Origin: Enterobacter quasihormaechei
GTDB lineage: Bacteria > Pseudomonadota > Gammaproteobacteria > Enterobacterales > Enterobacteriaceae
Direction of reading: 5' to 3'
DNA length: 64,000 bases
Assembly: GCF_004331385.1 (NCBI RefSeq)
Contig: NZ_SJON01000013.1
Span: forward strand, 1-64,000
The position numbers were made by a program, and so were the translations under genes. Below the pieces are notes generated by a model. That model was not told the origin of the DNA and searched no databases. It saw only the letters and a list, made by a program, of their open reading frames with translations. Position 1 is the stretch's first letter, and each line of letters starts with the position of its first letter. Shown here piece after piece: positions 47,869 to 57,650 of the stretch.

Positions 47869-49992
47869 ATGCAAGAGGCCATTTTACGACTCGAAAGCAC
47901 CACGGTTGACGTGGTGCTAAAAACCCATCCGTTCGCCGAAATTCTCTACTGGGGACCGCACCTTCAGCACTTTTCGCCGCAGGATGTCGCTACGCTGGCG
48001 CGGCCGGTGGCAAACGGCAGGCTGGACGTGGACTCCCCGGTGACGCTGATGGCCGAGCTGGGGCACGGGCTGTTTGGCTCGCCCGGTATTGAGGGGCATC
48101 GCGAGGGGCTGGACGGTTCCCCCGTCTTTACCACTACAGACATGCAGCAGCAGGGACACACCCTGACGGTAACGGCGGAGGATAAACAGGCGGGCCTGCG
48201 CCTGACCAGCGAGCTGGTGCTGGAGGCCAGCGGCGTGCTGGTGGTGCGCCACGGGTTAACCAACCTGAAAGCACAGGCGTGGCAGGTGGACCGATTCGCC
48301 GTCACGCTGCCGGTGGCCGAGCGCGCGCAGGAGGTAATGGCCTTTCACGGACGCTGGATCAGGGAATTTCAGCCGCACCGCGTCACGCTTGAACACGACA
48401 GCGTTGTCATTGAAAACCGTCGGGGTAAAACGTCCCACGAACATTTCCCGGCGCTGATCGCCGGTACGCCATCGTTCAGCGAAATGCAGGGCGACGTCTG
48501 GGGCGTGCATCTGGGCTGGAGCGGCAACCACCGCCTGCGCGCCGAAGCGAAAACCGATGGTCGCCGTTATATACAGGCCGAAGCGCTTTACCTGCCGGGT
48601 GAAATGGCGATTGAAGAGGGCGAAACGCTCTGGACGCCGCGCCTGTATGCCAGCTACTCCCCGCACGGGCTGAACGGCATGAGCCAGCAATTCCACCGCT
48701 ACCTGCGCGACAACATCATCCGCTTCCCGGAAAACAAACCGCGCCCGGTCCACCTCAATACCTGGGAAGGCATCTACTTTAATCACGATCCGGACTACAT
48801 CATGCGCATGGCCGATGAGGCCGCCGCGCTGGGCGTGGAGCGCTTTATTATTGACGACGGCTGGTTCAAAGGCCGCAACGACGATCGCGCCGCACTGGGC
48901 GACTGGTACCTGGATGAAAAAAAATACCCGAACGGCCTGACGCCGGTCATCAGTCACGTTAAACGGCTCGGCATGGAGTTTGGCATCTGGATCGAGCCGG
49001 AGATGATTAACCCGGATTCCGATCTGTATCGCGCGCATCCTGACTGGGTGCTGGCGCTGCCGGGCTACGCGCAGGCGACCGGGCGGCACCAGCTGGTGCT
49101 CAACCTGAACATCCCGCAGGCCTTTGATTATCTCGTGGAGCGCATGAGCTGGCTGCTTGGCGAACATGCTGTCGACTACGTGAAATGGGACATGAACCGC
49201 GAGCTGGTGCAGCCCGGGCATAACGGTAAAGCCGCCGCCGACGCGCAGACCCGCCAGTTTTACCGCCTGCTGGACGTGCTGGGCGAGCGTTTCCCGCACA
49301 TTGAGTTTGAATCCTGCTCCTCTGGCGGAGGGCGAATCGATTATGAAGTGCTGACCCGCAGCCACCGCTTCTGGGCGTCTGATAACAACGACGCGCTGGA
49401 GCGCAACACGATCCAGCGCGGCATGAGCTACTTCTTCCCGCCGGAGGTGATGGGGGCGCATATCGGTCATCATAAATGTCACGCCACCTTCCGCCAGCAC
49501 AGCATCGCTTTCCGTGGGCTGACGGCGCTGTTTGGGCATATGGGGCTGGAGCTGGATCCGCTCACCGTGGATGCGCAGGAGCGTGAGGGTTATCGCCATT
49601 ACGCCGCGCTGTATAAGCGGTGGCGCGAGGTGATTCATCACGGTACCCAGTGGCGCGTGGACATGCCGGATGCCACTACGCTGGCGCAGGGTATAGTGAG
49701 TGAAGACAAAACGCAGGGGCTGTTTATGGTCAGCCAGCTCGCGATGCCGGATTACACCCTGATGATGCCGCTGCGCATGCCGGGGTTAGACGCCAGCGCG
49801 CAGTACCGCATCACGCTGCTGGATCATCCGAACATTCAGATCACGGGCGAGGGTGGGCACACCATGCGCAAGCTGCCGGCGTGGATGGAAGCCCCGCAAA
49901 CGGCAAGCGGCGAATGGCTGATGCGGGCGGGTATTGCGCTGCCGATTCTGGATCCGGAAACCGCCATTCTGATTGGCGTGGAACGCGTGTAA
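47869..49992 (+). CDS. rafA: Alpha-galactosidase (GH36)
   Basis: 707 residues (E. coli plasmid RafA about 708). It hydrolyses terminal alpha-galactose from raffinose and melibiose in the cytoplasm. GH36 signatures: WEGIYFNHD (299-307), IDDGWF (328-333), nucleophile D441 in KWDMNRE and acid/base D505 in WASDNND. AGGAGA before ATG 47869 fixes the start; the frame is open 21 codons upstream through the operator. Confidence 0.93.
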   Translation: MQEAILRLESTTVDVVLKTHPFAEILYWGPHLQHFSPQDVATLARPVANGRLDVDSPVTLMAELGHGLFGSPGIEGHREGLDGSPVFTTTDMQQQGHTLTVTAEDKQAGLRLTSELVLEASGVLVVRHGLTNLKAQAWQVDRFAVTLPVAERAQEVMAFHGRWIREFQPHRVTLEHDSVVIENRRGKTSHEHFPALIAGTPSFSEMQGDVWGVHLGWSGNHRLRAEAKTDGRRYIQAEALYLPGEMAIEEGETLWTPRLYASYSPHGLNGMSQQFHRYLRDNIIRFPENKPRPVHLNTWEGIYFNHDPDYIMRMADEAAALGVERFIIDDGWFKGRNDDRAALGDWYLDEKKYPNGLTPVISHVKRLGMEFGIWIEPEMINPDSDLYRAHPDWVLALPGYAQATGRHQLVLNLNIPQAFDYLVERMSWLLGEHAVDYVKWDMNRELVQPGHNGKAAADAQTRQFYRLLDVLGERFPHIEFESCSSGGGRIDYEVLTRSHRFWASDNNDALERNTIQRGMSYFFPPEVMGAHIGHHKCHATFRQHSIAFRGLTALFGHMGLELDPLTVDAQEREGYRHYAALYKRWREVIHHGTQWRVDMPDATTLAQGIVSEDKTQGLFMVSQLAMPDYTLMMPLRMPGLDASAQYRITLLDHPNIQITGEGGHTMRKLPAWMEAPQTASGEWLMRAGIALPILDPETAILIGVERV

Positions 49993-50000
49993 AGGTGACG

Positions 50001-50018
50001 GGCCGGGCAGCCGGCCCT
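50001..50018. other. GC-rich stem-loop between rafA and the permease
   Basis: GGCCGGGCAGCCGGCCC can form a short strong hairpin in the 44-nt gap. No T-run; possibly an mRNA stability element. Confidence 0.4.
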
Positions 50019-50036
50019 CCGTTGAGGATAAAAATA

Positions 50037-51308
50037 ATGAACACAACAACCTGTACCCACAAAGACAACCCTAACTTCTGGATCTTCGGGCTGTTCTTCT
50101 TTCTCTACTTCTTCATCATGGCCACCTGCTTTCCGTTCCTGCCGATCTGGCTGTCGGACATCATCGGTCTGAACAAAACCCATACCGGGATTGTCTTCTC
50201 CTGCATCTCGCTGTCGGCCATTGCCTTCCAGCCGGTGCTGGGCGTCATTTCGGACAAGCTGGGGCTGAAAAAACACCTGCTGTGGATAATCTCAGTGCTG
50301 CTGTTTCTGTTCGCGCCGTTTTTCCTGTACGTCTTCGCGCCACTGTTGAAAACCAATATCTGGCTGGGCGCGCTGAGCGGCGGGCTGTATATCGGCTTTG
50401 TTTTTTCAGCCGGATCCGGGGCGATTGAGGCCTACATTGAACGCGTGAGCCGCAACAGCCTCTTTGAGTACGGCAAGGCGCGCATGTTTGGCTGCCTCGG
50501 CTGGGGGCTGTGCGCCTCAACGGGCGGCATCCTGTTCGGCATCGACCCGTCGTATGTTTTCTGGATGGGATCGGCGGCGGCGCTTTTGCTGATGCTGCTA
50601 CTGGTGGTCGCGAAACCGAAGCCCAACCAGACGGCGCAGGTGATGAACGCCCTGGGTGCGAACCAGCCGCAGATCACCGCTAAAACCGTGTTCAACCTGT
50701 TCCGCCAGCGCAGAATGTGGATGTTCATCCTGTACGTGATTGGTGTGGCCTGCGTGTATGACGTTTTCGACCAGCAGTTTGCCACCTTCTTTAAAACCTT
50801 CTTCGCCACGCCGGAAGCGGGCACCCGGGCGTTCGGTTTTGCCACCACGGCGGGGGAGATTTGTAACGCCATTATCATGTTCTGCTCGCCGTGGATCATT
50901 AACCGCATCGGCGCGAAAAACACGCTGCTGATTGCCGGGGTAATTATGGCGACGCGCATCATCGGTTCGTCGTTTGCCACCACCGCCGTGGAGGTGATCG
51001 CCCTGAAGATGCTGCACGCGCTGGAGGTCCCGTTCCTGCTGGTGGGGGCATTCAAATACATTACCGGAGTGTTTGATACGCGCCTGTCGGCCACTATCTA
51101 CCTGATTGGCTTCCAGTTTGCCAAACAGTCGGCAGCGATTTTCCTCTCCGCCTTTGCCGGAAATATGTATGACCGGATCGGCTTTCAGGAGACGTACCTG
51201 ATGCTGGGCTGTTTCGTGCTGGCGATTACGGTGGTGTCGGCGTTTACGCTGAGCAGCAGGCGGGAGATTGCTGCACGAAGTAACACGGTGGAGGCGAACC
51301 AGGCATAG
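50037..51308 (+). CDS. rafB: LacY-type oligosaccharide:H+ symporter (RafB/MelY-like)
   Basis: 423-residue MFS permease of the oligosaccharide:proton symporter family, 12 helices. Key LacY residues are conserved: E131 and R149 (LacY E126, R144) in the sugar site, and the HxxE pair (LacY H322/E325) in LHALEVPF. Close in length to RafB and to the melibiose permease MelY of Enterobacter cloacae, so substrate may be melibiose as well as raffinose. Confidence 0.9.
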   Translation: MNTTTCTHKDNPNFWIFGLFFFLYFFIMATCFPFLPIWLSDIIGLNKTHTGIVFSCISLSAIAFQPVLGVISDKLGLKKHLLWIISVLLFLFAPFFLYVFAPLLKTNIWLGALSGGLYIGFVFSAGSGAIEAYIERVSRNSLFEYGKARMFGCLGWGLCASTGGILFGIDPSYVFWMGSAAALLLMLLLVVAKPKPNQTAQVMNALGANQPQITAKTVFNLFRQRRMWMFILYVIGVACVYDVFDQQFATFFKTFFATPEAGTRAFGFATTAGEICNAIIMFCSPWIINRIGAKNTLLIAGVIMATRIIGSSFATTAVEVIALKMLHALEVPFLLVGAFKYITGVFDTRLSATIYLIGFQFAKQSAAIFLSAFAGNMYDRIGFQETYLMLGCFVLAITVVSAFTLSSRREIAARSNTVEANQA

Positions 51309-51323
51309 GCGCTGTAAAACGAC

Positions 51324-51346
51324 GAAACCCACCAGAGGTGGGTTTC
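51324..51346 (+). terminator. Possible terminator after the permease
   Basis: GAAACCCACC-AGA-GGTGGGTTTC perfect stem 16 nt after the stop. There is no clear T-run (ATAAATC follows), so termination efficiency is uncertain. Confidence 0.5.
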
Positions 51347-51508
51347 ATAAATCGCTTTGCCTATGGTGTACGCAACCAGAACCTATAAAAAGGGGAAGTA
51401 GACAGTACAGGCTTTCAGGACCAAATTCTAACGGTTGAAGGATCCACCGTCAACTGTATCTACAGGTCTATGGTATGCTTCGGCACATCGTTCTGGGAGC
51501 ACGAAAAA

Positions 51509-52447
51509 ATGCCGCAAGTAACTAATTATAAACCGATTATTTCATTGATCTCATCAATACGTCTGGACGGATATCGCACAACGTTTCGTCCAAATAATGA
51601 ATGCGAATTATACGGTATATACATCTGGTCTCAGCATGCAGCAGCGTCCATTTATCCTCTCCTCCAAAACCTTGAGATCTCTTTAAGAAACGCCGTCGAC
51701 AGAGAAGCCAGGATGAGATTTGGCGATATGTGGTGGGAAACGATTCACTGCACAAAAGATCGGGATGAGTGTCATTTCTATAAAAACATCGAGAAGGCTA
51801 AAGAGTGCCTTACCCGTGAATGGCGCAAAAAAGAGATGGGACGCAGGCGAGGAGCTTATACTCAGGTGCAACCGGTCCCGGAATGGAGTCACGATCGGAT
51901 TATTGCCTCAACGGATTTTAGTACCTGGCATTATGTTTTGAACAATGAATTTAACGCTCCCGCGCCGCGAGATAACCATGGGTATTTATGGCCAAAATCA
52001 TTGAGTAAAGTCTTTAAAAATTACGCCAGAATTAACACGAACCCGCAAAAAGTCAGAAAAGCGCTGATCGATCTCATCTTTGAACTGAGAGAGTATCGAA
52101 ACCGTATTTTCCATCACGAACCTATCTGGGTTAAAGCGCCAAACGTGAATGACGCAAGAACGGCGATTGATACGATAAGAGTCAAGATAAACAAGATTGA
52201 ACTTATCATCGAAGCCCTTGATATTAATCTGCTTAAGGTGATGAAAAAGGTAGGGCTGTTTGAGAATGCCAGACGCGTTTGCTCACTAGAAGAGCTCAAT
52301 ATCTATCGTTATACGAAACCGTTTTGTGCGTTATCGCCCGAGCAGATTGCCGTTATTGAACAGTACTGTCACGATGCGAAAGAGAGGAACGAAACCATCA
52401 TCTGGGAGCATGATACGGTAGTTTATGGATTGAGAACTTTGCGCTAA
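51509..52447 (+). CDS. Abi-family protein with HEPN-type motif
   Basis: 312 residues from the ATG with GGGAG at 9-nt spacing (13 extra codons are open upstream). The architecture matches the Abi_2 (AbiD/AbiF-like) family: RLDGYRTTF near the start, NLEISLRNAV (54-63), and LREYRNRIFHHEPIW at 193-207. There R197...H202 is an Rx4H motif typical of HEPN ribonucleases. Such proteins abort phage infection in lactococci. No partner gene, signal or membrane segment is seen. Activity is inferred. Confidence 0.8.
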   Translation: MPQVTNYKPIISLISSIRLDGYRTTFRPNNECELYGIYIWSQHAAASIYPLLQNLEISLRNAVDREARMRFGDMWWETIHCTKDRDECHFYKNIEKAKECLTREWRKKEMGRRRGAYTQVQPVPEWSHDRIIASTDFSTWHYVLNNEFNAPAPRDNHGYLWPKSLSKVFKNYARINTNPQKVRKALIDLIFELREYRNRIFHHEPIWVKAPNVNDARTAIDTIRVKINKIELIIEALDINLLKVMKKVGLFENARRVCSLEELNIYRYTKPFCALSPEQIAVIEQYCHDAKERNETIIWEHDTVVYGLRTLR

Positions 52448-52481
52448 AAGCAGGTGACGCGTGCGTTGCATCACCCGCTTT
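52447..52481. terminator. Terminator between abi gene and rhaM
   Basis: AAAGCAGGTGA (52447-52457) pairs with TCACCCGCTTT (52471-52481) with one G-U type mismatch, between the convergent abi gene and rhaM. Confidence 0.5.
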
Positions 52482-52485
52482 GCCG

Positions 52486-52800
52486 TTACGCTAAGTAAAA
52501 CACCTCTTTCAGATCCGAACTCACCGGGCTGTTATCCGGGTTCGACGGCATGACGTCAGCCATATGTTTCCACCAGCGCTGGCAGACGTCGGTATTCGCC
52601 ACCGCGTTCCAGCGCTCCTCCGACTCAATCTCCACCGTCGCAAACAGCAGGTTGCGTTCTCTGTCGAGATAAATGGCGTAGTGGTGCGCGCCGTGGGCTT
52701 TCAGCACCGCTTCCAGTTCGGGCCAGATCGGATTGTGGCGTCGGGCGTACTCTTCGTGCGCGTCCGGGTTTACCTGCATCACAAACGCTTTGCGGATCAT
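52486..52800 (-). CDS. rhaM: RhaM, L-rhamnose mutarotase
   Basis: 104-residue ferredoxin-like dimer that interconverts rhamnose anomers. Y18 and H22 (E. coli catalytic pair) are present in [14 protein letters not shown] 52800 overlaps the fucO stop by 4 nt. It is the last gene of the long rha operon. Confidence 0.95.
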   Translation of the reverse strand: MIRKAFVMQVNPDAHEEYARRHNPIWPELEAVLKAHGAHHYAIYLDRERNLLFATVEIESEERWNAVANTDVCQRWWKHMADVMPSNPDNSPVSSDLKEVFYLA

Positions 52801-53945
52801 AATGCCTCCAGATACAGCTCGCGGACCTCGTCGCGGCTGGCGGTGCGCGGGTTGCACGGCGCGCACGGATCGGCGAGGGCTTTATCCAGCCAGCCTTCAA
52901 TGTCGGCTTTGGTGACGCCGAGCTGGCTGAAGCCGGACGGAATGCCGACGCGGGCGCTCAGGTCACGAATCGCCTGAATCGCTGCCATGCTGGCGGCTTC
53001 GTCGCTCATTTCGCGCGTGTCAACGCCCATTGCCTGCGCCACGCGGGCAAAACGCGCGACCGCGTTCGGGCGGTTAAAGTTTTCGATGATCGGCAGCAGG
53101 ATGGCATTACATACGCCATGAGGCAGGTTGTGAGTTGCCCCCGGCTGGTGCGCCAGAGCATGTACCAGCCCCAGCCCGGCGCTGTTAAACGCCATACCCG
53201 CCAGGTACTGACCGAAGGCCATCTGCTCGCGCGCTTCCAGGTTATGACCGTCGTCGACCGCTTTCGGCAGCCAGAGGTTGATCAGGCGAATCGCCTCCAG
53301 CGCATTGGCATCGGTCAGCGGATGCGCGCCAACGGACACGTAGGCTTCAATGGCGTGGGTTAATGCGTCCATGCCGGTTGCGGCGGTCACGGAGGCCGGA
53401 ATATCGAGCATCACACTGGCATCGTCCACGGCGATATCCGGGATGATGTTCGGGTCGATGATGACTTCTTTCACCTGGCGCGCGGAATCGATGATCACCG
53501 CGTTGCTGGTCATCTCCGCCGCCGTGCCTGCGGTGGTGTTGATGGCCACCAGCGGCACGCCCGCGTTTTTCACCTTGCCGACGCCGGAATAATCGGTTGA
53601 CGGACCCGGGTTGGCGGTGAGGATTTTTATCGCTTTGGCGGTATCAATTGGGCTGCCGCCGCCAAAGGCGATGATGTAATCGCATTCCGCGTCCTGGTAA
53701 GCGGCAAAGCCTTTCTGCACCAGCGCCTCCGTCGGGTTCGGGAATACCTCATTGAACAGGTGATACGACATCTGATGGGCGTCCAGCGCGGTAAACAGGC
53801 TGTCGAGCAGGCCGAGCTTCACCAGCTGGCCGTCGGTGACAACCAGCGCTTTTCCCCACTGCTTGTTCGCCACCAGATTGACCATATCGCCGATTGCACC
53901 CGCGCCGTGCAGGCTGATTTTTGGAAGTGCCAACATAAAGCTCAT
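52797..53945 (-). CDS. fucO: Lactaldehyde reductase (FucO-type iron alcohol dehydrogenase)
   Basis: 382-residue group III alcohol dehydrogenase. The NAD site [10 protein letters not shown] (95-104) and probable iron ligands D193, H197, H262 and H276 are present. It reduces L-lactaldehyde, the RhaD product, to 1,2-propanediol during anaerobic growth. In K-12 fucO belongs to the fucose operon, so its presence inside rha is notable. Confidence 0.9.
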   Translation of the reverse strand: MSFMLALPKISLHGAGAIGDMVNLVANKQWGKALVVTDGQLVKLGLLDSLFTALDAHQMSYHLFNEVFPNPTEALVQKGFAAYQDAECDYIIAFGGGSPIDTAKAIKILTANPGPSTDYSGVGKVKNAGVPLVAINTTAGTAAEMTSNAVIIDSARQVKEVIIDPNIIPDIAVDDASVMLDIPASVTAATGMDALTHAIEAYVSVGAHPLTDANALEAIRLINLWLPKAVDDGHNLEAREQMAFGQYLAGMAFNSAGLGLVHALAHQPGATHNLPHGVCNAILLPIIENFNRPNAVARFARVAQAMGVDTREMSDEAASMAAIQAIRDLSARVGIPSGFSQLGVTKADIEGWLDKALADPCAPCNPRTASRDEVRELYLEAL

Positions 53946-53973
53946 GATAATTCTCCTTAATTACTGTGAATTT

Positions 53974-54043
53974 TATGCCCGGCGGCGCTGCGCTTGCGCG
54001 GGCCTACGGTTAAGCAGGCCGGGTAAACGCAGTTCCACCCGGC
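53974..54043. repeat. REP-like pair between permease gene and fucO
   Basis: Two palindromic units (53975-54007 and 54015-54043) in opposite orientation; the second reaches the stop codon of the upstream permease gene. Confidence 0.65.
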
Positions 54044-55047
54044 TATGAGATCCGTCTTCGCTGCATCACCCGGCGGGTAATAATCGGCAGTGAAATCACC
54101 ACAATCAGCATCGCGCCGATAATTACCGACATCACAATGCCGGGCACGTTGAGCAGGCTCAGGCCAAAGGTCACCAGCCCCATCAGGAAGGCGGCGATAA
54201 TCACGCCCACCATGCTGCCGGACCCGCCGAGAATATTGACGCCGCCGAGCACCGCCATCGTCACCACCGCCAGCTCCCAGCCCATCGCAATCGTCGGGCG
54301 AGTGCTGCCCAGACGCGAGGTGAGCAGCACTGACGCCAGGCCGGACATTAGCCCCACCAGCGCGAACAGCATCAGATTGTGGCGTTTAATGTTGATGCCG
54401 GAAAACCACGCGCCGGTCGGGTTATTGCCGATGGCGTAGGTGCGGCGGCCAAAGTTGGTGCGGTGCAGCACAAAGGCAAACAGAGCGGCCAGCACGATAA
54501 ACAGCGCGAACTCAAACGACAGCGCGCCCCAGACGTAGCCCTGGCCGAACCAGGCGAAGCTTTCCGGATAGCTGTTCAGCGCCTGGTCCCCGAGCAGGAT
54601 GTAGGCGATCCCACGGTACAGGCTCATGGTGCCGATGGTGATGACGATGGACGACAGATTAAAGCGCGTCACCAGGATGCCGTTAAGCAGTCCGCACAGC
54701 AGCCCGACGCCAAGTCCCACGCAGACCAGCAGCGGCGTATCGACGCCCGCCGCCGCGCAAAAGCCCATCACCGTGGAGCTGAGCGCGATGGTGGAGGCCA
54801 CCGACAGGTCAATTTCCCGGGCGATGATCAGCATCGCCATCGGCAGCACGATGATCGCCTTTTCGGTGAAGTTGAACGTCGCATCGGAGAGGTTCCAGAC
54901 GTTGAGGAAGTAAGGCGAGGCGAGCGCGTTCACCACGAATACCGCCAGCGTCACCGCCAGCAGGAAACCTTCCCAGCACAGCAGGCGCCGGAAGATGCCC
55001 GTCGCAGAGGTCGGTTCGATTGCTTCAGATGTCATCATTTTGCTCAT
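54043..55047 (-). CDS. Rhamnose ABC transporter permease 2
   Basis: 334-residue inner-membrane permease of the ribose/AI-2/rhamnose (RbsC-like) group, about 8-10 helices. It overlaps the first permease gene by 4 nt. Paralogous to it, so the channel is probably a heterodimer as in the rhizobial RhaPQ system. Confidence 0.88.
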   Translation of the reverse strand: MSKMMTSEAIEPTSATGIFRRLLCWEGFLLAVTLAVFVVNALASPYFLNVWNLSDATFNFTEKAIIVLPMAMLIIAREIDLSVASTIALSSTVMGFCAAAGVDTPLLVCVGLGVGLLCGLLNGILVTRFNLSSIVITIGTMSLYRGIAYILLGDQALNSYPESFAWFGQGYVWGALSFEFALFIVLAALFAFVLHRTNFGRRTYAIGNNPTGAWFSGINIKRHNLMLFALVGLMSGLASVLLTSRLGSTRPTIAMGWELAVVTMAVLGGVNILGGSGSMVGVIIAAFLMGLVTFGLSLLNVPGIVMSVIIGAMLIVVISLPIITRRVMQRRRIS

Positions 55048-56048
55048 GATTTCACCGCCAGTTTCTGACGCGCCAGCGCGGCGTCGCGCAGGATCAGCCT
55101 GCCTTTGCGCCTGTTGCCGCGCTCGTTCAGCAGCACTGCAACGACAATTACCGTGCCGGAAATGGCCATCTGCCAGAACGGGGAGACGCCGATCACCGGC
55201 AGGGCGTTATTAATCACCCCGAGGAACAGGGCGCCAAACAGACAGCCGAGCACGCGCCCGGTGCCGCCCATGGTGCTGATCCCGCCAATCACGCAGGCGG
55301 CTACTACCTGCAATTCAAAACCGTTAGCGACGTCGACATACGCAACGGCAAAGCGCGAGATCCACAGGTAGCCGCAGAACCCGGCCAGCAGTCCGGAGAG
55401 GCAAAAGCTGATGAACTGCATTTTCCCGGCGTTGATCCCGGTATAGTACGCCGCCGTCGCGTTGCCCCCTGCGGTATAGAGCGCCCGTCCGGTGCGGCTG
55501 TAGCGCAGGAAGTAGCCCACCAGCAGCAGCGCGGCGATGGCGCACCAGCTCAGTACCGGCAAGCCCAGCAAAGAGGCACGCGGCAGCCCGAGGAAGTCGG
55601 CGCTCATCTGGTTGGCGTTCACCCAGCCGCCGCCGGAGAGCAAAAAGATAATTCCGCGGTAGATGCTCATGGTGCCGAGCGTCACCACAATCGCCGGAAT
55701 GCCCAGCTTCCACACCAGCAGGCCGTTCATCGCGCCCATCAGCAGCCCAAGCGTGCTTGCCAGGATAAGCAGCGCCCAGACGGGCACGTCCGGGTAGTGG
55801 AAGTTAATCAGGGCGACAATCATCCCGGTCAGGGCAAGATTGGCCGCCATCGACAGGTCGATGCCTTTGGTGAGCAGCACCATCATCTGCCCGAGCGCGA
55901 GGACGATCAGAATGGCGGTGTCGTTAAACATTTCCACCAGGTTGCCCGGCGCGACAAACGACGGTACGCGGCTGCCGATGGCGACGATCATCAGTACAAT
56001 CACCGCGCCAAGCAGCGCTTCACGGTGTTTTAAGAGTGAGCTCAGCAT
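55044..56048 (-). CDS. Rhamnose ABC transporter permease 1
   Basis: 334-residue RbsC-like permease with about 8-10 helices and the family GLLVWKLGIPAIVVTLGTMSIYRG block. It begins directly against the stop codon of the ATPase gene and overlaps the second permease by 4 nt. Substrate assignment to L-rhamnose rests on operon context. Confidence 0.88.
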   Translation of the reverse strand: MLSSLLKHREALLGAVIVLMIVAIGSRVPSFVAPGNLVEMFNDTAILIVLALGQMMVLLTKGIDLSMAANLALTGMIVALINFHYPDVPVWALLILASTLGLLMGAMNGLLVWKLGIPAIVVTLGTMSIYRGIIFLLSGGGWVNANQMSADFLGLPRASLLGLPVLSWCAIAALLLVGYFLRYSRTGRALYTAGGNATAAYYTGINAGKMQFISFCLSGLLAGFCGYLWISRFAVAYVDVANGFELQVVAACVIGGISTMGGTGRVLGCLFGALFLGVINNALPVIGVSPFWQMAISGTVIVVAVLLNERGNRRKGRLILRDAALARQKLAVKS

Positions 56049-57551
56049 TTATGCCGCCTCCTGTTTTGCACCGCTGGCGGCGCTGACGATGGTTTCCGCC
56101 GTCGCATCTCCCGCCTGGTATTCGGCGACCATCAGCCCCTCGTGCATTACGATGATGCGGTCCGCCATGCCCATCACTTCCGGTAGTTCGGACGAAACCA
56201 TAATCACCGCCAGCCCCTGACTGACCAGCTCGGACATAAACTGATGAACGGCTGCCTTTGAGCCGATATCGATGCCTTTTGTCGGCTCATCAAGGATGAT
56301 CACATCAGGGTGCGTTGCCAGCCATTTGCCGATAACGACCTTTTGCTGGTTGCCGCCGGAGAGGGTCTCTACCGCCTGCTTCCAGCTGAAGGCCTTCACG
56401 TGCAGACGTTTGGCATACTCGTCTGCCAGCTTCCATTCGCGGTCGTCGTGCAGTACGCCGCTCGGATTGAGCGTGCTGAGCTGAGGCAGGCTGATGTTCT
56501 GGGCAATCGGCAGCGCGATAATCGCCCCCTGTTTCTGCCTTTCTTCCGGCACGCAGACAATACCGGCTTTGATGGCATCCGCAGGCTGGCGAAAGCGACG
56601 GGGCTGACCATTGAGGATAATTTCCCCGGACGCTGGCCGCGTAACGCCGGAAAGCGCCTGCATCAGTTCGGTACGCCCGGCACCGACCAGCCCGTAGAAG
56701 CCAAGGATTTCGCCTTTATGCAGGGAGAAGGAGATGTTTGCGAACTCGGTCGGGTGGCAGAGGTTTTTCACTTCCAGCACCGTTTCGCCCTTCTCGCAGT
56801 CGATTTTCGGGAAGGTTTGCGTAATGGCGCGCCCGACCATCATCGACACCATGCGCTCCTCGGTGATCTCATTTATTGCACCTGCGCCGACGAATGCGCC
56901 GTCGCGCAAAATGGTGTAATGATCCGCCAGCTCAAAAATCTCGTCGAACTTGTGGGAGATAAACAGGATGGCTTTTTCCTCCTGCTTTAAGCGCTCCACA
57001 ATCTGGTAAAACTCGAGGATTTCATGCTGCGACAGCGCCGCCGTGGGTTCATCAAGGATAACCACCTGCGCCTCAAAGGAGAGCGCGCGGGCAATCGCTA
57101 CCATGTGACGCTGGGCGATGCTCAGGGTTTTCAGCGTCGCGCGCGGGTCGATTTGCACTTCCAGCCGCGTGAGGATGGCCTGCGCCCGGCGGTGCATTTC
57201 CGGCCAGTCGAGCTTTTTCAGAAAGCCCTTGTGAAGGTACTGACCGACAAAGATATTTTCGGTGACCGATAGCTCATCGAACAGTACGGTTTCCTGGTGA
57301 ATGGCGGTGATGCCGATTTTATGCGCCGACTCCGGCGTCGGGAGGTGCACGGGGATCGCTTTGTAGAGGATCTCGCCCTCGTCGGGCTGATAGATGCCGG
57401 TCATCACTTTGACCAGCGTCGACTTGCCCGCGCCGTTTTCGCCGATAAGCGCCGTCACTTTGCCGGGCCACAGCGCAAGCTGCACGTTCTCAAGGGCACG
57501 CACGCCGGGGAACACCTTCGTGATGCCAGAAAGCTGTAGCAATGGGGTCAT
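56049..57551 (-). CDS. Rhamnose ABC transporter ATPase
   Basis: 500-residue sugar-type ABC ATPase with two tandem nucleotide-binding domains. First domain: Walker A GENGAGKST and Walker B VVILDEPTAAL. Second domain: degenerate P-loop GLVGAGRTE, signature LSGGNQQKV and Walker B VIILDEPTKG. This asymmetry is normal for RbsA/MglA/RhaT-type ATPases. It energises uptake with the two permeases that follow. Confidence 0.92.
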   Translation of the reverse strand: MTPLLQLSGITKVFPGVRALENVQLALWPGKVTALIGENGAGKSTLVKVMTGIYQPDEGEILYKAIPVHLPTPESAHKIGITAIHQETVLFDELSVTENIFVGQYLHKGFLKKLDWPEMHRRAQAILTRLEVQIDPRATLKTLSIAQRHMVAIARALSFEAQVVILDEPTAALSQHEILEFYQIVERLKQEEKAILFISHKFDEIFELADHYTILRDGAFVGAGAINEITEERMVSMMVGRAITQTFPKIDCEKGETVLEVKNLCHPTEFANISFSLHKGEILGFYGLVGAGRTELMQALSGVTRPASGEIILNGQPRRFRQPADAIKAGIVCVPEERQKQGAIIALPIAQNISLPQLSTLNPSGVLHDDREWKLADEYAKRLHVKAFSWKQAVETLSGGNQQKVVIGKWLATHPDVIILDEPTKGIDIGSKAAVHQFMSELVSQGLAVIMVSSELPEVMGMADRIIVMHEGLMVAEYQAGDATAETIVSAASGAKQEAA

Positions 57552-57577
57552 GATAGTTCTCCTGGACAGGGGAATGT

Positions 57578-57644
57578 GTAGGGCGGGTAAGCGGCAGCGC
57601 CACCCGCCTTTTGCCGGATGGCGCTACGCTGATCCGGCCTACAC
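57578..57644. repeat. REP-like pair between binding-protein and ATPase genes
   Basis: Two palindromes (57578-57608 and 57611-57644) fill most of the gap. Placed just after the binding-protein gene, they could stabilise its mRNA and give the usual excess of binding protein over ATPase. Confidence 0.7.
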
Positions 57645-57650
57645 ATCGCA

